Source: Bacteroidaceae bacterium
GTDB taxonomy: Bacteria > Bacteroidota > Bacteroidia > Bacteroidales > Bacteroidaceae
Direction: 5' to 3'
DNA: 64,000 nt
NCBI GenBank assembly: GCA_900770655.1
Contig: CAAGLA010000025.1
Location: 1-64,000 of the forward strand
Within the stretch, counting starts at the first letter, position 1. Each line of letters begins with the position of its first letter. The notes below the pieces were generated by a model that saw only the letters and a list, made by a program, of their open reading frames with translations, had not been told where the DNA came from and did no database searches. This document shows, piece after piece, positions 52,100-63,100 of the stretch. The translations under genes and the position numbers were made by a program.

Positions 52100-52996
52100 A
52101 TGGAAAAAAGACACAGTTTTAAGGATTGGTTCTTGGCCACACGGCCGTGGTCGTTCCCGGCTTCTTCAATGCCGGTACTGGTAACTATGGTATATTTGTA
52201 TTGGCAGGGGTTCGGCGTTAACTGGGGGATTGCTATTTGGGCTTTGGTAAATGTGGTCGTGTTCCACGCTGCCGGAAATACTTGGAGCGATTACTACGAC
52301 TACAAACGCGGTGTAGACAGGGAAGATACCATAGGCGGCCTCTCTATTGTCAGTGGCCGGTTCAACGCTCGCGAGATAAAGAAACTCGCTGCTTGGTTGC
52401 TTGCAGTGGCTGTTGTATCGGGTATTGCATTGGTGCTATTTACCGGTCTTCCGGTGCTCTATTTCGGTCTTGCGGCCTGCGCGCTCACTCTCTTCTATCC
52501 GTGGCTTAAATTCCACGCATTGGGCGATGTTGATATATTCCTGACCTACTCCTTGTTGCCTGTAATGGGAACTTCGTATGTCGCTGTGGGCTTTTTCGCA
52601 TCTTCGGCTCTGTGGCTTGTACTTCCTATAGGACTTATAACGGTTGGCATATTGCACATAAACAACACTCGCGATATAGAACAGGACAAACGCGCCGGAA
52701 TATACACCTTTGCTATGCTTCTTGGCAAGCGTACATCGGTATATGTATATATCCTTGAAATGCTGCTGCCGTTTGCGTGGGTGGGTTTTGCTGTATATTA
52801 TGGTGCCTTCCCGCTTTGGTCTCTTGTGGCTTTTATTGCTCTTCTGCCGGCTATAGGCAATGTGCGCAAGGCTCTTGGCTTTCCCGCTAACGGAATGAAA
52901 GCTCTTGTAGGTGTAGATGAGGCCACAGCCCAGCTGCAATTGCTCTTCAGTCTGCTTCTTTCGGCATCGTTGTTCATCGATACTTTGTTGCGCTAA
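52100..52996 (+). CDS. menA: 1,4-Dihydroxy-2-naphthoate polyprenyltransferase
   Basis: A 298-residue UbiA-family membrane enzyme attaching the isoprenoid tail in menaquinone synthesis. The first Asp-rich motif is WSDYYDYKRGVDRED, the second NNTRDIEQDKRAGIYTFA, both needed for Mg2+-diphosphate binding. About 8-9 hydrophobic segments. It begins an operon with a CPBP protease, radA and an FAD oxidoreductase. Homologues include UbiA; the motif spacing and the RPWSFPASSMPV start favour MenA. Confidence 0.92.
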   Translation: MEKRHSFKDWFLATRPWSFPASSMPVLVTMVYLYWQGFGVNWGIAIWALVNVVVFHAAGNTWSDYYDYKRGVDREDTIGGLSIVSGRFNAREIKKLAAWLLAVAVVSGIALVLFTGLPVLYFGLAACALTLFYPWLKFHALGDVDIFLTYSLLPVMGTSYVAVGFFASSALWLVLPIGLITVGILHINNTRDIEQDKRAGIYTFAMLLGKRTSVYVYILEMLLPFAWVGFAVYYGAFPLWSLVAFIALLPAIGNVRKALGFPANGMKALVGVDEATAQLQLLFSLLLSASLFIDTLLR

Positions 52997-53613
52997 TGAA
53001 GAAACTGCTTTTTACAATAATACTGGCTACGCTGCTTTGGACTATTATGTTCAGCCCGTGGACTGCGCCCTACGTCAATTTCTGGTGGGCGATGACAGGC
53101 TCGGCATTTACCCTTTCGCTCTTTGCGACGCTTTTTGCCCCCGGCTGGTGGAAAAGGCTGCATTTTACTCCAAAAGAGATAGCGCTTGGCGTGGTGATAG
53201 CTGTAGCTCTGTGGAGCGTTTTTTGGGTAGGCGATAAACTCTCGCAGTTGATGTTTGACTTTGCCCGCCCGCAGGTCGACTTAATATATGGTATGAAGGA
53301 GGGTGAGTCTCCTTTGTTGCTCACAGCATTGATGCTTTTTATAATAGGTCCTGCCGAAGAGATTTTCTGGCGTGGATATGTGCAGCAGAAACTAACAGAA
53401 AGGTGGAACAGCAATCGAGGATTCATTGTAACAACGCTGGTCTATGCCCTTGTGCACGCCGGTTCCTTTAATTTTATGCTCACGATGGCAGCCCTTGTTG
53501 CCGGTGCTTTTTGGGGTTTCCTCTATAAACTCTACCCTAATCGTTTTACGGCAATAGTCATCTCTCACGCATTGTGGGATGTTGCAGTGTTTATCTGGTT
53601 TCCTATAATGTAA
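52996..53613 (+). CDS. CPBP family intramembrane metalloprotease (CAAX protease-like)
   Basis: A 205-residue membrane protein of the Abi/CPBP family. The glutamate motif is EEIFWRGYVQ (around 117-126) and the histidine motifs are ALVHAGSFNF and ISHALWDVAVF. Its start overlaps the menA stop by 1 nt (TAATG), so translation is coupled. Members act in protein maturation or bacteriocin immunity; substrate unknown here. Confidence 0.88.
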   Translation: MKKLLFTIILATLLWTIMFSPWTAPYVNFWWAMTGSAFTLSLFATLFAPGWWKRLHFTPKEIALGVVIAVALWSVFWVGDKLSQLMFDFARPQVDLIYGMKEGESPLLLTALMLFIIGPAEEIFWRGYVQQKLTERWNSNRGFIVTTLVYALVHAGSFNFMLTMAALVAGAFWGFLYKLYPNRFTAIVISHALWDVAVFIWFPIM

Positions 53614-53665
53614 AAGGCTCCATCTAAACCTCCCCGTAATGGGAAGGCTCAAAAATGTTTTTAAT

Positions 53666-55033
53666 ATGGCAAAGGAAAAAGTTGTCTTTTTATGTAACGA
53701 CTGCGGCTACGAGTCGCCCAAATGGGCCGGGAAGTGTCCGGCGTGCGGGGCTTGGAACAGTTTTGTAGAAAAGGTCGTGCGAACATCGCCTGCATTGCGC
53801 GCCACATCAATGGATAACACCGGTACGCTCTCGCAGCCTCAACTTATAGACGATGTCTCAACCGATGTGCAGCCGCGTATAGATATGCACGATGCCGAAC
53901 TTAACCGCGTGCTTGGCGGCGGGCTTGTATCGGGCAGTCTTGTTCTGCTTGGTGGTGAACCGGGCATTGGCAAGTCGACGTTGGTGCTGCAGACAATTCT
54001 TGGTATGCCCCATAAACGTGTACTTTATGTGTCGGGCGAGGAGAGTGTGCAGCAGATAAAACTGCGTGCCGACCGCATTGAACATAGCCGTGGCAATTGC
54101 CATATAGTGTGTGAAACCTCTTTGGAAACAGTTTTTACACATATTAAGAACATTTCGCCCGAATTGCTTGTGGTAGACTCTATTCAAACAATGTGCAGCG
54201 AGGCTGTGGACTCTTCTCCCGGCAGTATGGCTCAGGTGCGTGAGTGTACGGCGATGTTGCTTAAGTTTGCAAAAGAGAATAATGTTCCTGTGATACTTAT
54301 AGGTCACATAACAAAAGACGGGGCTATAGCCGGTCCCAAGATTCTGGAACACATTGTAGATGTAGTAATACAGTTCGAAGGCGACCAGCACTACCTCTAC
54401 CGTGTCCTTCGTTCAATAAAGAACCGCTTCGGCAGTACAGCCGAACTTGGTATATACGAAATGCGCCGGGAGGGGCTCAGGCAGGTCTCTAATCCTTCGG
54501 AACTCTTGTTGAGCGACCGTCACAAGGGTATGAGCGGCATAGCTATAGCTTCGGCAATAGAGGGCGTGAGCCCTTTCCTCATAGAGGCGCAGGCGTTGGT
54601 TAGTACGGCAGCATACGGAACCCCGCAACGTTCGGCAACCGGTTTCGATATACGCCGTATGAATATGTTGCTTGCAGTGCTCGAAAAGCGTGTGGGTTTC
54701 AAACTTGCACAGAAAGATGTATATCTTAATATCGCAGGCGGTTTGCGTGTCAACGACCCCGCAATAGACCTCTCGGTAATAAGCGCCATTCTGTCGAGTA
54801 ATATGGATGTAGAAATTGAACCTACAATATGTATGGCCGGTGAGGTTGGCCTGTCGGGCGAGATACGCCCCGTAAACCGCATTGAACAGCGAATTGCCGA
54901 AGCAGCCAAACTTGGCTTTAAACAGATAATTGTACCAAAAAGCAACACCAAGCGTCTCGATACCTCGCGTTTTAATATAGAGGTGTTGCCGGTAAACAAG
55001 GTCGAGGAGGCTTTCCGTTTGGTCTTCGGGTAA
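53666..55033 (+). CDS. radA: DNA repair protein RadA (Sms)
   Basis: A 455-residue RecA-like ATPase helping branch migration in recombinational repair. Zinc finger CNDCGYESPKWAGKCPACG (10-28), Walker A GGEPGIGKST, the RadA-specific KNRFG motif (about 250), and a Lon-protease-like C-terminal domain (about 290-455) are complete. Start chosen at ATG 53666 (MAKEKVVFLC); an upstream in-frame ATG at 53639 would add 9 unusual residues. Confidence 0.95.
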   Translation: MAKEKVVFLCNDCGYESPKWAGKCPACGAWNSFVEKVVRTSPALRATSMDNTGTLSQPQLIDDVSTDVQPRIDMHDAELNRVLGGGLVSGSLVLLGGEPGIGKSTLVLQTILGMPHKRVLYVSGEESVQQIKLRADRIEHSRGNCHIVCETSLETVFTHIKNISPELLVVDSIQTMCSEAVDSSPGSMAQVRECTAMLLKFAKENNVPVILIGHITKDGAIAGPKILEHIVDVVIQFEGDQHYLYRVLRSIKNRFGSTAELGIYEMRREGLRQVSNPSELLLSDRHKGMSGIAIASAIEGVSPFLIEAQALVSTAAYGTPQRSATGFDIRRMNMLLAVLEKRVGFKLAQKDVYLNIAGGLRVNDPAIDLSVISAILSSNMDVEIEPTICMAGEVGLSGEIRPVNRIEQRIAEAAKLGFKQIIVPKSNTKRLDTSRFNIEVLPVNKVEEAFRLVFG

Positions 55034-55060
55034 TATTAGAAATACTAGTTTCCAGTTTAT

Positions 55061-56653
55061 ATGATATACGAATACCAGTTAAGGCTACAGCCCCACGACG
55101 CAGCCAATGAACAGTCGCTAAAGCGTTATATCTCGCGTGATAAAGGGCTCGATGAGCGCACTATAAATGCGGTGCGTGTTTTGCGTCGCAGTATAGATGC
55201 ACGCCAACGTACAATATATATCAACCTGCTTGTGCGCGTGTTTGTAAATGAAATGCCCGCAAAGGAGGAGTACATAAGCCGCGAATATGGCAATGTCATA
55301 GGTAACCGCCCTGTTATTGTTGTCGGTGCCGGTCCTGCCGGCCTTTTTGCAGCGCTTAAACTCATAGAGCTTGGGCTGCGCCCCATTGTCGTGGAGCGTG
55401 GCCGCGACGTGCGTTCCCGCAAGGTAGACCTTGCATCCATTTCGCGCACACATACAGTAAACCCCGAATCGAACTACTGCTTTGGCGAGGGCGGTGCCGG
55501 AGCCTACTCCGACGGCAAGCTATACACCCGTAGCAAGAAACGTGGCAGTATAGAGGGTGTGTTGAATATCTTTTGCCAGCACGGTGCAAGCACATCAATC
55601 CTTGCCGACGCACACCCGCATATAGGCACCGACAAACTGCCGCGTGTCATTGAGAATATGCGCAACAGAATAATTGAATGTGGCGGTGAGGTGCATTTCG
55701 AAACCCGTATGGAAGAGGTTCTCATTAAGAATGGCCGTGTCTGCGGTATACGTACACAGAAAGGTGAAATTCTTGCTCAGGCTGTAATTCTTGCAACAGG
55801 CCATTCGGCAAAGGATGTCTACCGTTGGCTGCACAGCAACAATATAGCAATAGAGGCTAAAGGCTTTGCTGTGGGAGTGCGCTTGGAGCATCCGTCGGCT
55901 CTAATAGACCAAATACAATACCACTCCCCGAAGGGGCGCGGAAAGTATCTGCCGGCTGCCGAGTATAGCTTCACCACACAGGTAAACGGGCGCGGGGTAT
56001 ACAGTTTCTGTATGTGTCCGGGTGGAGTGGTGATACCTTCTGCATCGGCTCCGGGGGAACTACTTGTGAATGGTATGTCGCCGTCGCACCGTGGCGGTGC
56101 TTGGAGCAATTCGGGAATGGTGGTGCAGGTCGATGCCGACGATGTGCTCTTGCCCGAAATGCATATAGAGTGCGAAGATATAGAGCCTGTAGCTCCCGAT
56201 TCACCTTTGCGTGTAATGAATTTTCAGGAGCGTCTGGAGCATATATGTTGGGTAATGGGTAACCGCAAACAGACAGCTCCGGCACAGCGAATGACCGATT
56301 TTGTACGTGGCAAGCTGAGCTATGACCTCCCGCGAAGTTCATACGCCCCCGGCCTCATATCCTCACCGCTCCATTTCTGGCTGCCTAAGTTTGTTTCAAC
56401 TCGCCTGCAACGCGGCTTCGAGATTTTCGGGCGCACCTCGCGCGGTTTCCTCACAAGCGAGGCTACGATGATAGGTGTTGAAACCCGTACATCCTCTCCG
56501 GTGCGAATACTTCGCAACAGCGAAACTCTTCAGAATCTCACGATTGAGGGCCTCTTCCCTTGTGGCGAGGGTGCAGGATATGCCGGCGGTATAGTCTCGG
56601 CTGCAGTCGATGGCGAGCGGTGCGCAATGGCTGCAAGCGAGTACATTAAGTAA
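55061..56653 (+). CDS. NAD(P)/FAD-dependent oxidoreductase, COG2509 type
   Basis: A 530-residue flavoprotein of the widespread but uncharacterised FAD-dependent dehydrogenase family. A short N-terminal domain (1-80, MIYEYQLRLQP) precedes a dinucleotide fold IVVGAGPAGLFAALKLIELG (85-104) with VVERG; further motifs are CFGEGGAGAYSDGKLYTR, AVILATGHSAKD and the C-terminal EGAGYAGGIVSAA. Last gene of the menA operon, 27 bp after radA; terminator at 56671-56709. Confidence 0.9.
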   Translation: MIYEYQLRLQPHDAANEQSLKRYISRDKGLDERTINAVRVLRRSIDARQRTIYINLLVRVFVNEMPAKEEYISREYGNVIGNRPVIVVGAGPAGLFAALKLIELGLRPIVVERGRDVRSRKVDLASISRTHTVNPESNYCFGEGGAGAYSDGKLYTRSKKRGSIEGVLNIFCQHGASTSILADAHPHIGTDKLPRVIENMRNRIIECGGEVHFETRMEEVLIKNGRVCGIRTQKGEILAQAVILATGHSAKDVYRWLHSNNIAIEAKGFAVGVRLEHPSALIDQIQYHSPKGRGKYLPAAEYSFTTQVNGRGVYSFCMCPGGVVIPSASAPGELLVNGMSPSHRGGAWSNSGMVVQVDADDVLLPEMHIECEDIEPVAPDSPLRVMNFQERLEHICWVMGNRKQTAPAQRMTDFVRGKLSYDLPRSSYAPGLISSPLHFWLPKFVSTRLQRGFEIFGRTSRGFLTSEATMIGVETRTSSPVRILRNSETLQNLTIEGLFPCGEGAGYAGGIVSAAVDGERCAMAASEYIK

Positions 56654-56670
56654 ACAGTAATATTATATAT

Positions 56671-56709
56671 AACAAGAGAGTACCTCCCAAAAAAAGGTAC
56701 TCCCTTGTT
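56671..56709. terminator. Bidirectional terminator between the FAD oxidoreductase gene and manA
   Basis: AACAAG-N-GAGTACCT and AGGTACTC-N-CTTGTT form a long hairpin with an A-rich loop. Confidence 0.75.
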
Positions 56710-56728
56710 AAGAAAATATAGCAGGCGG

Positions 56729-57697
56729 TTATTCAACTATCCAGCTCGAAAGTATTTCGGTATCCTCTTCGGGGGTAATTCTCAGGTGCGCGACTGTTGC
56801 CGGAACAAGAATGGTTTCGCCCTGTTTCACCGTTACCCTCTCTCCTTTGTCGTCGGTTATGCTGCCTTTACCCTTTGTGCATATAAGAATTACAAAACTG
56901 TCGAGTTCTGAAAGTTTCATTTCATAGGGTGCTGTCAGTTTGTATAGCGATGTGGTAAAATAGCGGCACGAAACAAGCCTTGTCTCTTTGTTGGGCTGTG
57001 CATCGTAGTATGTACGGTAGTCGGGCAGCAGCGTATAGTCAATGGCCCCCTTGCTCAGTTCTGTGTGCAGTTCGCGCGGGTTGCCGTTGTCGTCGCAACG
57101 GTTGAAGTCATATATGCGGTATGTTATGTTCGATGTCTGCTGAATCTCGGCGATGAAGGCTCCGGCACCAATAGAGTGAATGCGCCCTGCGGGCAGAAAG
57201 AAAACATCACCGCTCTTAATGTCGTATTCCTGCAGAAGCTCCGTTATTGTATTGTTCTCTATACTCTCTTCGTACTCGTCGGGTGTAACCTGTTTGGCAA
57301 AGCCTGAGCGCAAGCGCGACCCGGGGTCGGCATCTACAACATACCACATTTCGGTCTTGCCTTTCGATTGGTGCCTCTCCCAAGCGAGCTTGTCGTTGGG
57401 GTGTACCTGAATAGAGAGGTCCTGACGCGCATCGATAAACTTTATAAGCAGTGGAAATTCTTTGCCGAATCTCTCGTAGTTGCTCTTTCCAAGAAGTGCC
57501 GCCTTGTCGCGCTTTATGAGCTCAGAAAGTGACATACCTGCATCGCACCCCTCTGCAACAATGGATTCGCTGCCTTTTATTCCGGAAATTTCCCAGCTCT
57601 CGCCTACTGCTTTCTTGTTCGACTCAATACCTTTATAGGGAATAATCTTCTCTCCCCCCCAAAGCATAGATTTTAAAATGGGCTTGAACTTGTACAT
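56729..57697 (-). CDS. manA: Mannose-6-phosphate isomerase, class I
   Basis: A 322-residue zinc enzyme interconverting mannose 6-phosphate and fructose 6-phosphate. Zinc ligands lie in IQVHPND, GKTEMWYVV and AGRIHSIGAG. It is shorter than E. coli ManA (about 390), which is normal for the short bacterial form. I start at ATG 57697 (MYKFKPILKSMLWGG); the frame stays open upstream to 58054 but that part overlaps the divergent outer-membrane gene and is not conserved. Confidence 0.94.
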   Translation of the reverse strand: MYKFKPILKSMLWGGEKIIPYKGIESNKKAVGESWEISGIKGSESIVAEGCDAGMSLSELIKRDKAALLGKSNYERFGKEFPLLIKFIDARQDLSIQVHPNDKLAWERHQSKGKTEMWYVVDADPGSRLRSGFAKQVTPDEYEESIENNTITELLQEYDIKSGDVFFLPAGRIHSIGAGAFIAEIQQTSNITYRIYDFNRCDDNGNPRELHTELSKGAIDYTLLPDYRTYYDAQPNKETRLVSCRYFTTSLYKLTAPYEMKLSELDSFVILICTKGKGSITDDKGERVTVKQGETILVPATVAHLRITPEEDTEILSSWIVE

Positions 57698-57848
57698 AGC
57701 AATCTCTTTTGTATTCCGTGATAAAATTATATCAAAAATTACAATCAGCCAATTTAAAACGGAATAATCGCCTTTGTATATGGTTTTTTGTGTAGTTTTT
57801 TTGTTACTTTGCGCGTCTGTTAAACTGTAATGTTTATTTTTTTTTACT

Positions 57849-60116
57849 ATGAAACATATTTTGCTGTTGTTCTTGCTCTTTTGCACCTCTATTCTGCAGG
57901 CGCAGAACATCGAAGGCCGTGTGGTAGATAGCTTGAATAACCCGGTAGACGGAGCGAATGTAGTGCTTTTGCGTGCCGATTCTTCGTTTGTCGATGTGCT
58001 GATAACCGACACTGCCGGGGTGTTCTCTTTTGCACATAATTTGGAATCGTTCAATCTTGTTGTGCAGCATCTGGCTCACCATTCACTTTCCTGTTCTTTC
58101 AGCAGCCCGAACGTAGGCGATATAGTAATTGAACCATTGGACCTTGCACTTGGCGAGGTTGTTGTGAGCAGCGAGCGCCCTTTAGTACGTGTAGAAGATG
58201 GGCGTCTTTCATACGACCTCGAACAGTTGGTGCGCGACAAGGTGGCCGGCAATACTTACGAGGCTCTTGCAAAACTGCCCGGAGTGAGCGAGAAAGACGG
58301 ACAGCTTTCTTTGGTGGGTGCAAATTCCCTTTCTGTAATAATTAACGGCAAGCCCTCGACAATGACTGCCGAGCAGGTATATGCATTGCTTAAAAGTACT
58401 CCTGTGAGCCGTGTCGAAAAGGTGGAAGTTATGTACAGCGCGCCGCCTCAGTACCACGTGCGCGGTGCAGCATTGAATATCGTACTTAAGAAAGATACTG
58501 AATATTCGTTTCAGGGTGAAGTCGGCGGCGACTATACAAACCGTTTCTACAATACCGGAGGCCTTCATACATTCTTGCGCTTGGCAACTCCCGAAAATGC
58601 TTTCGATGTTATGTACAGCATTAACCGCGTAGAAGAGGTGCAGGACCTCGATATGCTCTCCTTGCATACTCTTGCGGGTGTGAAGCACGATATACGTCAG
58701 TTCCAGAAGATACGCGGCGACCTGTTGCTGCACAATACGCGTGCATCGTATGAACACAATTTTAACGAGAACAACAACATTTCGTTTGCCTATAACTGCC
58801 AGTTCAAAACCGACGCTTCGCGTTCTTCCTTTTCTTTCGGCAACTTCCAGAACTCCACGAACCGCAAAGAGCTCGAAAGGGATGTAATGCATAATTTCTC
58901 GCTTCAGGCATTGACAGGAATCGGGCTAAAGGCCGGTGTTGACTATACTATATATGAGAACCGAAGCAATCAATTGATGAATGTGGAGTATATTGGTTCG
59001 GGGCAGTATGTTATGTCGCAAAGGGCGGGGCAGAAGGTGAACTCCCTGCACGCTTATGCCGACCAGACCCATACTCTTGGCAAAGGGTGGACTATTGGCT
59101 ATGGTGCGTCGTACCGTAACAGCGAGAGCGAAGACTACCAGCTCTTTTCGGCCGAAAGTACGCTTGCCGGTACAAACGTGAACTCTTCGCTGTCGGAACA
59201 TACAGGTGAGGCCTATATATCATTTGGCCGTACACCGCTCGAGGGGTTGGGCTTCTCGTTGTCGGCAACAGTGGAATTCTACAAGGTGAACAAGCGTGAG
59301 CACTGGACACTCTATCCGCAGGCTACTTTTGTATATATGACAAACCCCGACCACATTCTGCAAGGCTCGTTGAACGTAGAGAAACTGTACCCGTCGTATT
59401 GGCAGATGCAGGATGCTGTCAGCTACATCGACGGATACTCCGAAATGCATAACTCTCCGGGCTTGGAGCCTGCGCGAATGTATAACTTCAGCACAAACTA
59501 TATCTACAAGCAGAAGTATGTGTTTGGGCTCTTCTGCAACTATATGCACAAATTCTTCGCTCAGGCCATATACCAGTCGCCCACACGTCTGGCCCTAATA
59601 TACCAGAACCATAATTGGGACTATCTCTCGCAGAGCGGTGTGGTTGCTGTAGTTCCATACTCACCGGTCTCTTGGTTCAATACCCGCGCAACATTAGTCG
59701 GTTTCTATATTGCGCAGCGTTGCGACAACTTCTTTGATATTGGTTTCAAAGACAAGAATTTAGCAGCAATGCTTGCTGTTGACAACAGTTTCAGGGTAAA
59801 CGACAAACTGGTTTTTGAACTGAACGGTTTTGTGCAGTCACCGGTTACGCAAGGTACATTCTCCGTTGAAACAATGTGGCAGGTGTCGGCCGGTGCCAAG
59901 TGGGACTTTGCAGGGGGAAAGGGTACTCTAAGCTGCTTCTATAACGATATATTCAACAGCACTATGGGCGATATGAAAATGGATTATAAAGGGCAATATA
60001 TGATAGAAAAGAACAATCCCTACACCCGCCATTTCACTCTTTCGCTCACCTACCGTTTCGGAGGCTACAGAAAGAAGGATGTAAACGCGGTCGATGTATC
60101 CCGTTTCGGGCATTGA
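57849..60116 (+). CDS. Outer-membrane beta-barrel protein (TonB-receptor-like)
   Basis: A 755-residue protein: signal peptide (about 1-19, ending LQAQ), carboxypeptidase-regulatory-like domain (20-95, NIEGRVVDSLNNPVDGANVVLLRADS), a plug-like region (about 100-220, YEALAKLPGVSEKDG, VIINGKPSTM) and a beta-barrel of aromatic alternating strands to the end (TLSLTYRFGG). This is the layout of the Bacteroidota outer membrane beta-barrel family related to TonB-dependent receptors. No SusD-like partner is beside it; substrate unknown. Confidence 0.9.
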   Translation: MKHILLLFLLFCTSILQAQNIEGRVVDSLNNPVDGANVVLLRADSSFVDVLITDTAGVFSFAHNLESFNLVVQHLAHHSLSCSFSSPNVGDIVIEPLDLALGEVVVSSERPLVRVEDGRLSYDLEQLVRDKVAGNTYEALAKLPGVSEKDGQLSLVGANSLSVIINGKPSTMTAEQVYALLKSTPVSRVEKVEVMYSAPPQYHVRGAALNIVLKKDTEYSFQGEVGGDYTNRFYNTGGLHTFLRLATPENAFDVMYSINRVEEVQDLDMLSLHTLAGVKHDIRQFQKIRGDLLLHNTRASYEHNFNENNNISFAYNCQFKTDASRSSFSFGNFQNSTNRKELERDVMHNFSLQALTGIGLKAGVDYTIYENRSNQLMNVEYIGSGQYVMSQRAGQKVNSLHAYADQTHTLGKGWTIGYGASYRNSESEDYQLFSAESTLAGTNVNSSLSEHTGEAYISFGRTPLEGLGFSLSATVEFYKVNKREHWTLYPQATFVYMTNPDHILQGSLNVEKLYPSYWQMQDAVSYIDGYSEMHNSPGLEPARMYNFSTNYIYKQKYVFGLFCNYMHKFFAQAIYQSPTRLALIYQNHNWDYLSQSGVVAVVPYSPVSWFNTRATLVGFYIAQRCDNFFDIGFKDKNLAAMLAVDNSFRVNDKLVFELNGFVQSPVTQGTFSVETMWQVSAGAKWDFAGGKGTLSCFYNDIFNSTMGDMKMDYKGQYMIEKNNPYTRHFTLSLTYRFGGYRKKDVNAVDVSRFGH

Positions 60117-60128
60117 CAAGTGATAAAT

Positions 60129-60177
60129 ATATAAAGAGAGAATGCCCTTGTTTCGCAGGAGCATTCTCTCTTTATAT
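60129..60177. terminator. Bidirectional terminator
   Basis: A 17-bp perfect stem ATATAAAGAGAGAATGC/GCATTCTCTCTTTATAT with a 15-nt loop, between the outer-membrane gene and the convergent peptidase gene. Confidence 0.8.
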
Positions 60178-60189
60178 TAATGAATGAAT

Positions 60190-63100
60190 TTATCTGAAAA
60201 TCATCTTCTTGCCGTTTACAATGTAGAGGCTGCCTCTTTGTGGCTCCAGAACCCTGCGGCCTTGCAGGTCGTAAATAGCATTGTTGCCCTCAACCGCGTT
60301 GTTGCCGGTGATACACTCTATACCTGTAAATTCTTCACCGTTAGCTTCAATATATTCAATATTGTCGTTAGTTCCTTCCTGTTCTGTATTTAAACAGAAG
60401 ACGCCTCGCGACAATCCCCAAGCGTCGCCGTCGGGGCCGAACCCGCTGCGTACCCCATTGTATCCGTTGCCTGTGCGGTCTATGACATCGCCGCCGGCTT
60501 GGTTAAAGTCGTAGTACAGGAGAAGGTTACTGTATGCTGCGGGGTTCTCTATAGGCGCATTGCATACAGCAAGCAGCGCTTCGTCCTTTACAACACTGCT
60601 CCACACACGCACCTCGTCAATCTGTCCGTTCATATTCGCTCCGTCGCAGCCTATTGACAAAGAGTTGAGTTGCGGTATTTTTGCGTTTGTAGATACATAA
60701 CTTGTAGAGAAATGCTTGCCGTCGCGGTAGTAGTCGACAAACCCGTTGTCGAGTATTGCGGCGTAGTGGTGCCACTCGTTGGCTATTACGAATCCCGGCT
60801 GGCTCTTGCCCGCATAGCTGTCCGCACACAACGACATAACTCCCTGAGCATCGGTCTTTATGAGGAATGTAGCTTCGCTTTCGCCTATACCCAAGCATTT
60901 ATCTGTGAGTTGGGTAGGGCGCATCCACCATTCAATGGTAAGCACGCTGCAGTCTTTGATTTTGAGCGGTGCTGTCACCTTTGCGTTGCTATTGAAACTC
61001 AGGCCATTCTTGCTGTCGGCATTGCACACAACGAGAGCACGTTCACGTGTCGTTGTGCCCGACCCAATTTCGTTACTTACATTTAGCGTTACGTTATATA
61101 CACCGCAGGCTGTTGGTGTAATGCTGCTGTGCTGCCCGTTTATTATGTAAGTCTTTGCTTCGCTCTCTAAAATCCATTCCCACTCTGTGGGGTGGAACTT
61201 TGATATATCCCTAAGGAAGGTCTTTTCTCCCTTCAGTATAACGGCAGGGCTAATCTCAAAATCTGCTTCCGGTTTCGATTCCAGCACGTTTATGGTAACT
61301 GTGTGGGTAGCACTCTTTGTTCCTGTGAGCGATGTCACCTTAAGGGTTACAGTCTGGTCGCCCGTATTGTTGAATGCAGCACCGGCGTGCAGGCCATATA
61401 TCTTTTCTGTCTCGGCCCCAGTTATGGTCCATTCGTACATTTGCCCGAAGGCGGGGTTCTCTACAATGAATGAAATCCTTTCGCCTTTAATAACAGGATT
61501 CTTGCTCACGTGGAATGTAGCATCGACAGCTTTTTCTGGTAGAACATTCACTGTGAGTTCTGCTGTCTTGCTGTTTCCTTCACTGTCTTCGGCAACAAGA
61601 ATAATCTTGTGCTCACCGGCGGTTCTGAATGTTACAGTTGGCTCAATCACCTTAACATTGTTCATTCCGGCATCCTCCACAGTCCACCTGAGAGATGTAA
61701 CGGCGTCGCTGTATTTTGCCGACAGCTTTACCGGAGTTCCGGCATATATTTCGCTGTTTATGGCATTTATGCCGGCTGTGAGTGTGCTTGTAGGCTTGGT
61801 GAGCGAAACTGTGCTCTCTATTGGTTCGTAGTTGTTGTTGAGAATCTCGGCGTGGTTGCCGCTGATATATTCCCGCATCATCTTTCTGCCATCTACTGTT
61901 ACAAGGTCGCCTTTGTAGTATGCTATAAGCCCGTCGGGCATTACGTCGCCCGAATACTGGAAGTTTCTTCCGTTGCGCACTTCACTTATAGTACGTGCCT
62001 TGTTCCATATACGTATTTCATCTATGCCGGCATCGGTGTATGAATTATTGTATGAATCTACATCGGCCGCAAAGACAAGGTCGCCGAAACCGCCAAGTCC
62101 TCTGTAGAGGCTCGATGTGAAAGAGCCTCTGTTCTGCCCGTCTATGTAAATGGTCATCTTGTTGCCCTGTACTGTAACGGCAACGTGCGACCATTTGCCC
62201 TCTCTTAAATAGCTCGATGTTGTCTTGCGGTTGTTTGTGTCCCAACCGGCCGTGAAGTTGCCGTCTGAATCGGCGTGCATCATAAACGTTCCCCAACCGG
62301 GGCCGGCGCTCTGGTTCCACGATACAAGTGTATTGGGTCTCAAGTAGAACTCTATTGTAGCATTCTCATACTTTGTGTCGAATATTCCGGGTATCCTTAA
62401 TCCCGACTGTTTGAGGTCTACGGCAATATTGTTCTCCTCAAATGCCACAGGTGCCGGAATGTTTGCCGCCTGCGATTCGTGTCCGCCTTCGTAGAGCGCT
62501 GTAACACCGTAAATGCCGTCTAAGCCATCTGTTTCCGGCACATTGTACTCCCGTGTGCTATTGCCCACCTCGGCTATCTTTTCACCATTGCGGTATACAT
62601 TGTATTTGCTCAAATTCTTTGCCGACGGCAACGGTGCGTCCCATTTAAGGGTCTTCCCCTCGAACGATACATTCTGTGGCGAATAATAAGGCTCACCGTA
62701 TACAACTACCGATATTATAGTCTTGTTCCCGGCACTCTTTATTTCAACCTTGCCTTCGGGTAGTGTAAATGGGGTCTCTGTGCCATTCTCGTTATACTCA
62801 TAATCCATAATGGATGCTTTGTATATGTTTCCGCCTCCTTTCCCCCAGTTCCTTGTTTCAACAATGAAGAAATATTTCAGCGGCATACTGCGGTCGTACC
62901 CATTGGTCAGGTCGGTGAGGTCGTAACCGAATTCCATTGGTTCGGTGTGCAGTTTGCCGTCGGCCCAGCGACCAAGCATAGGAACTTCTGGTGCAGGATT
63001 TGTGTTTCCATAGTTTCCGTCACCTGCATATTTGAAGTGCTCGAACTCTATAGTCTTTTCAGGAACGGTTGCATTTATGTCGGCCGAAATTCCTGCAAGC

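Noticed and set aside
57698..58054. N-terminal extension of manA
   Set aside because: The added residues are not isomerase-like, overlap the divergent outer-membrane gene and precede a clear ManA start.
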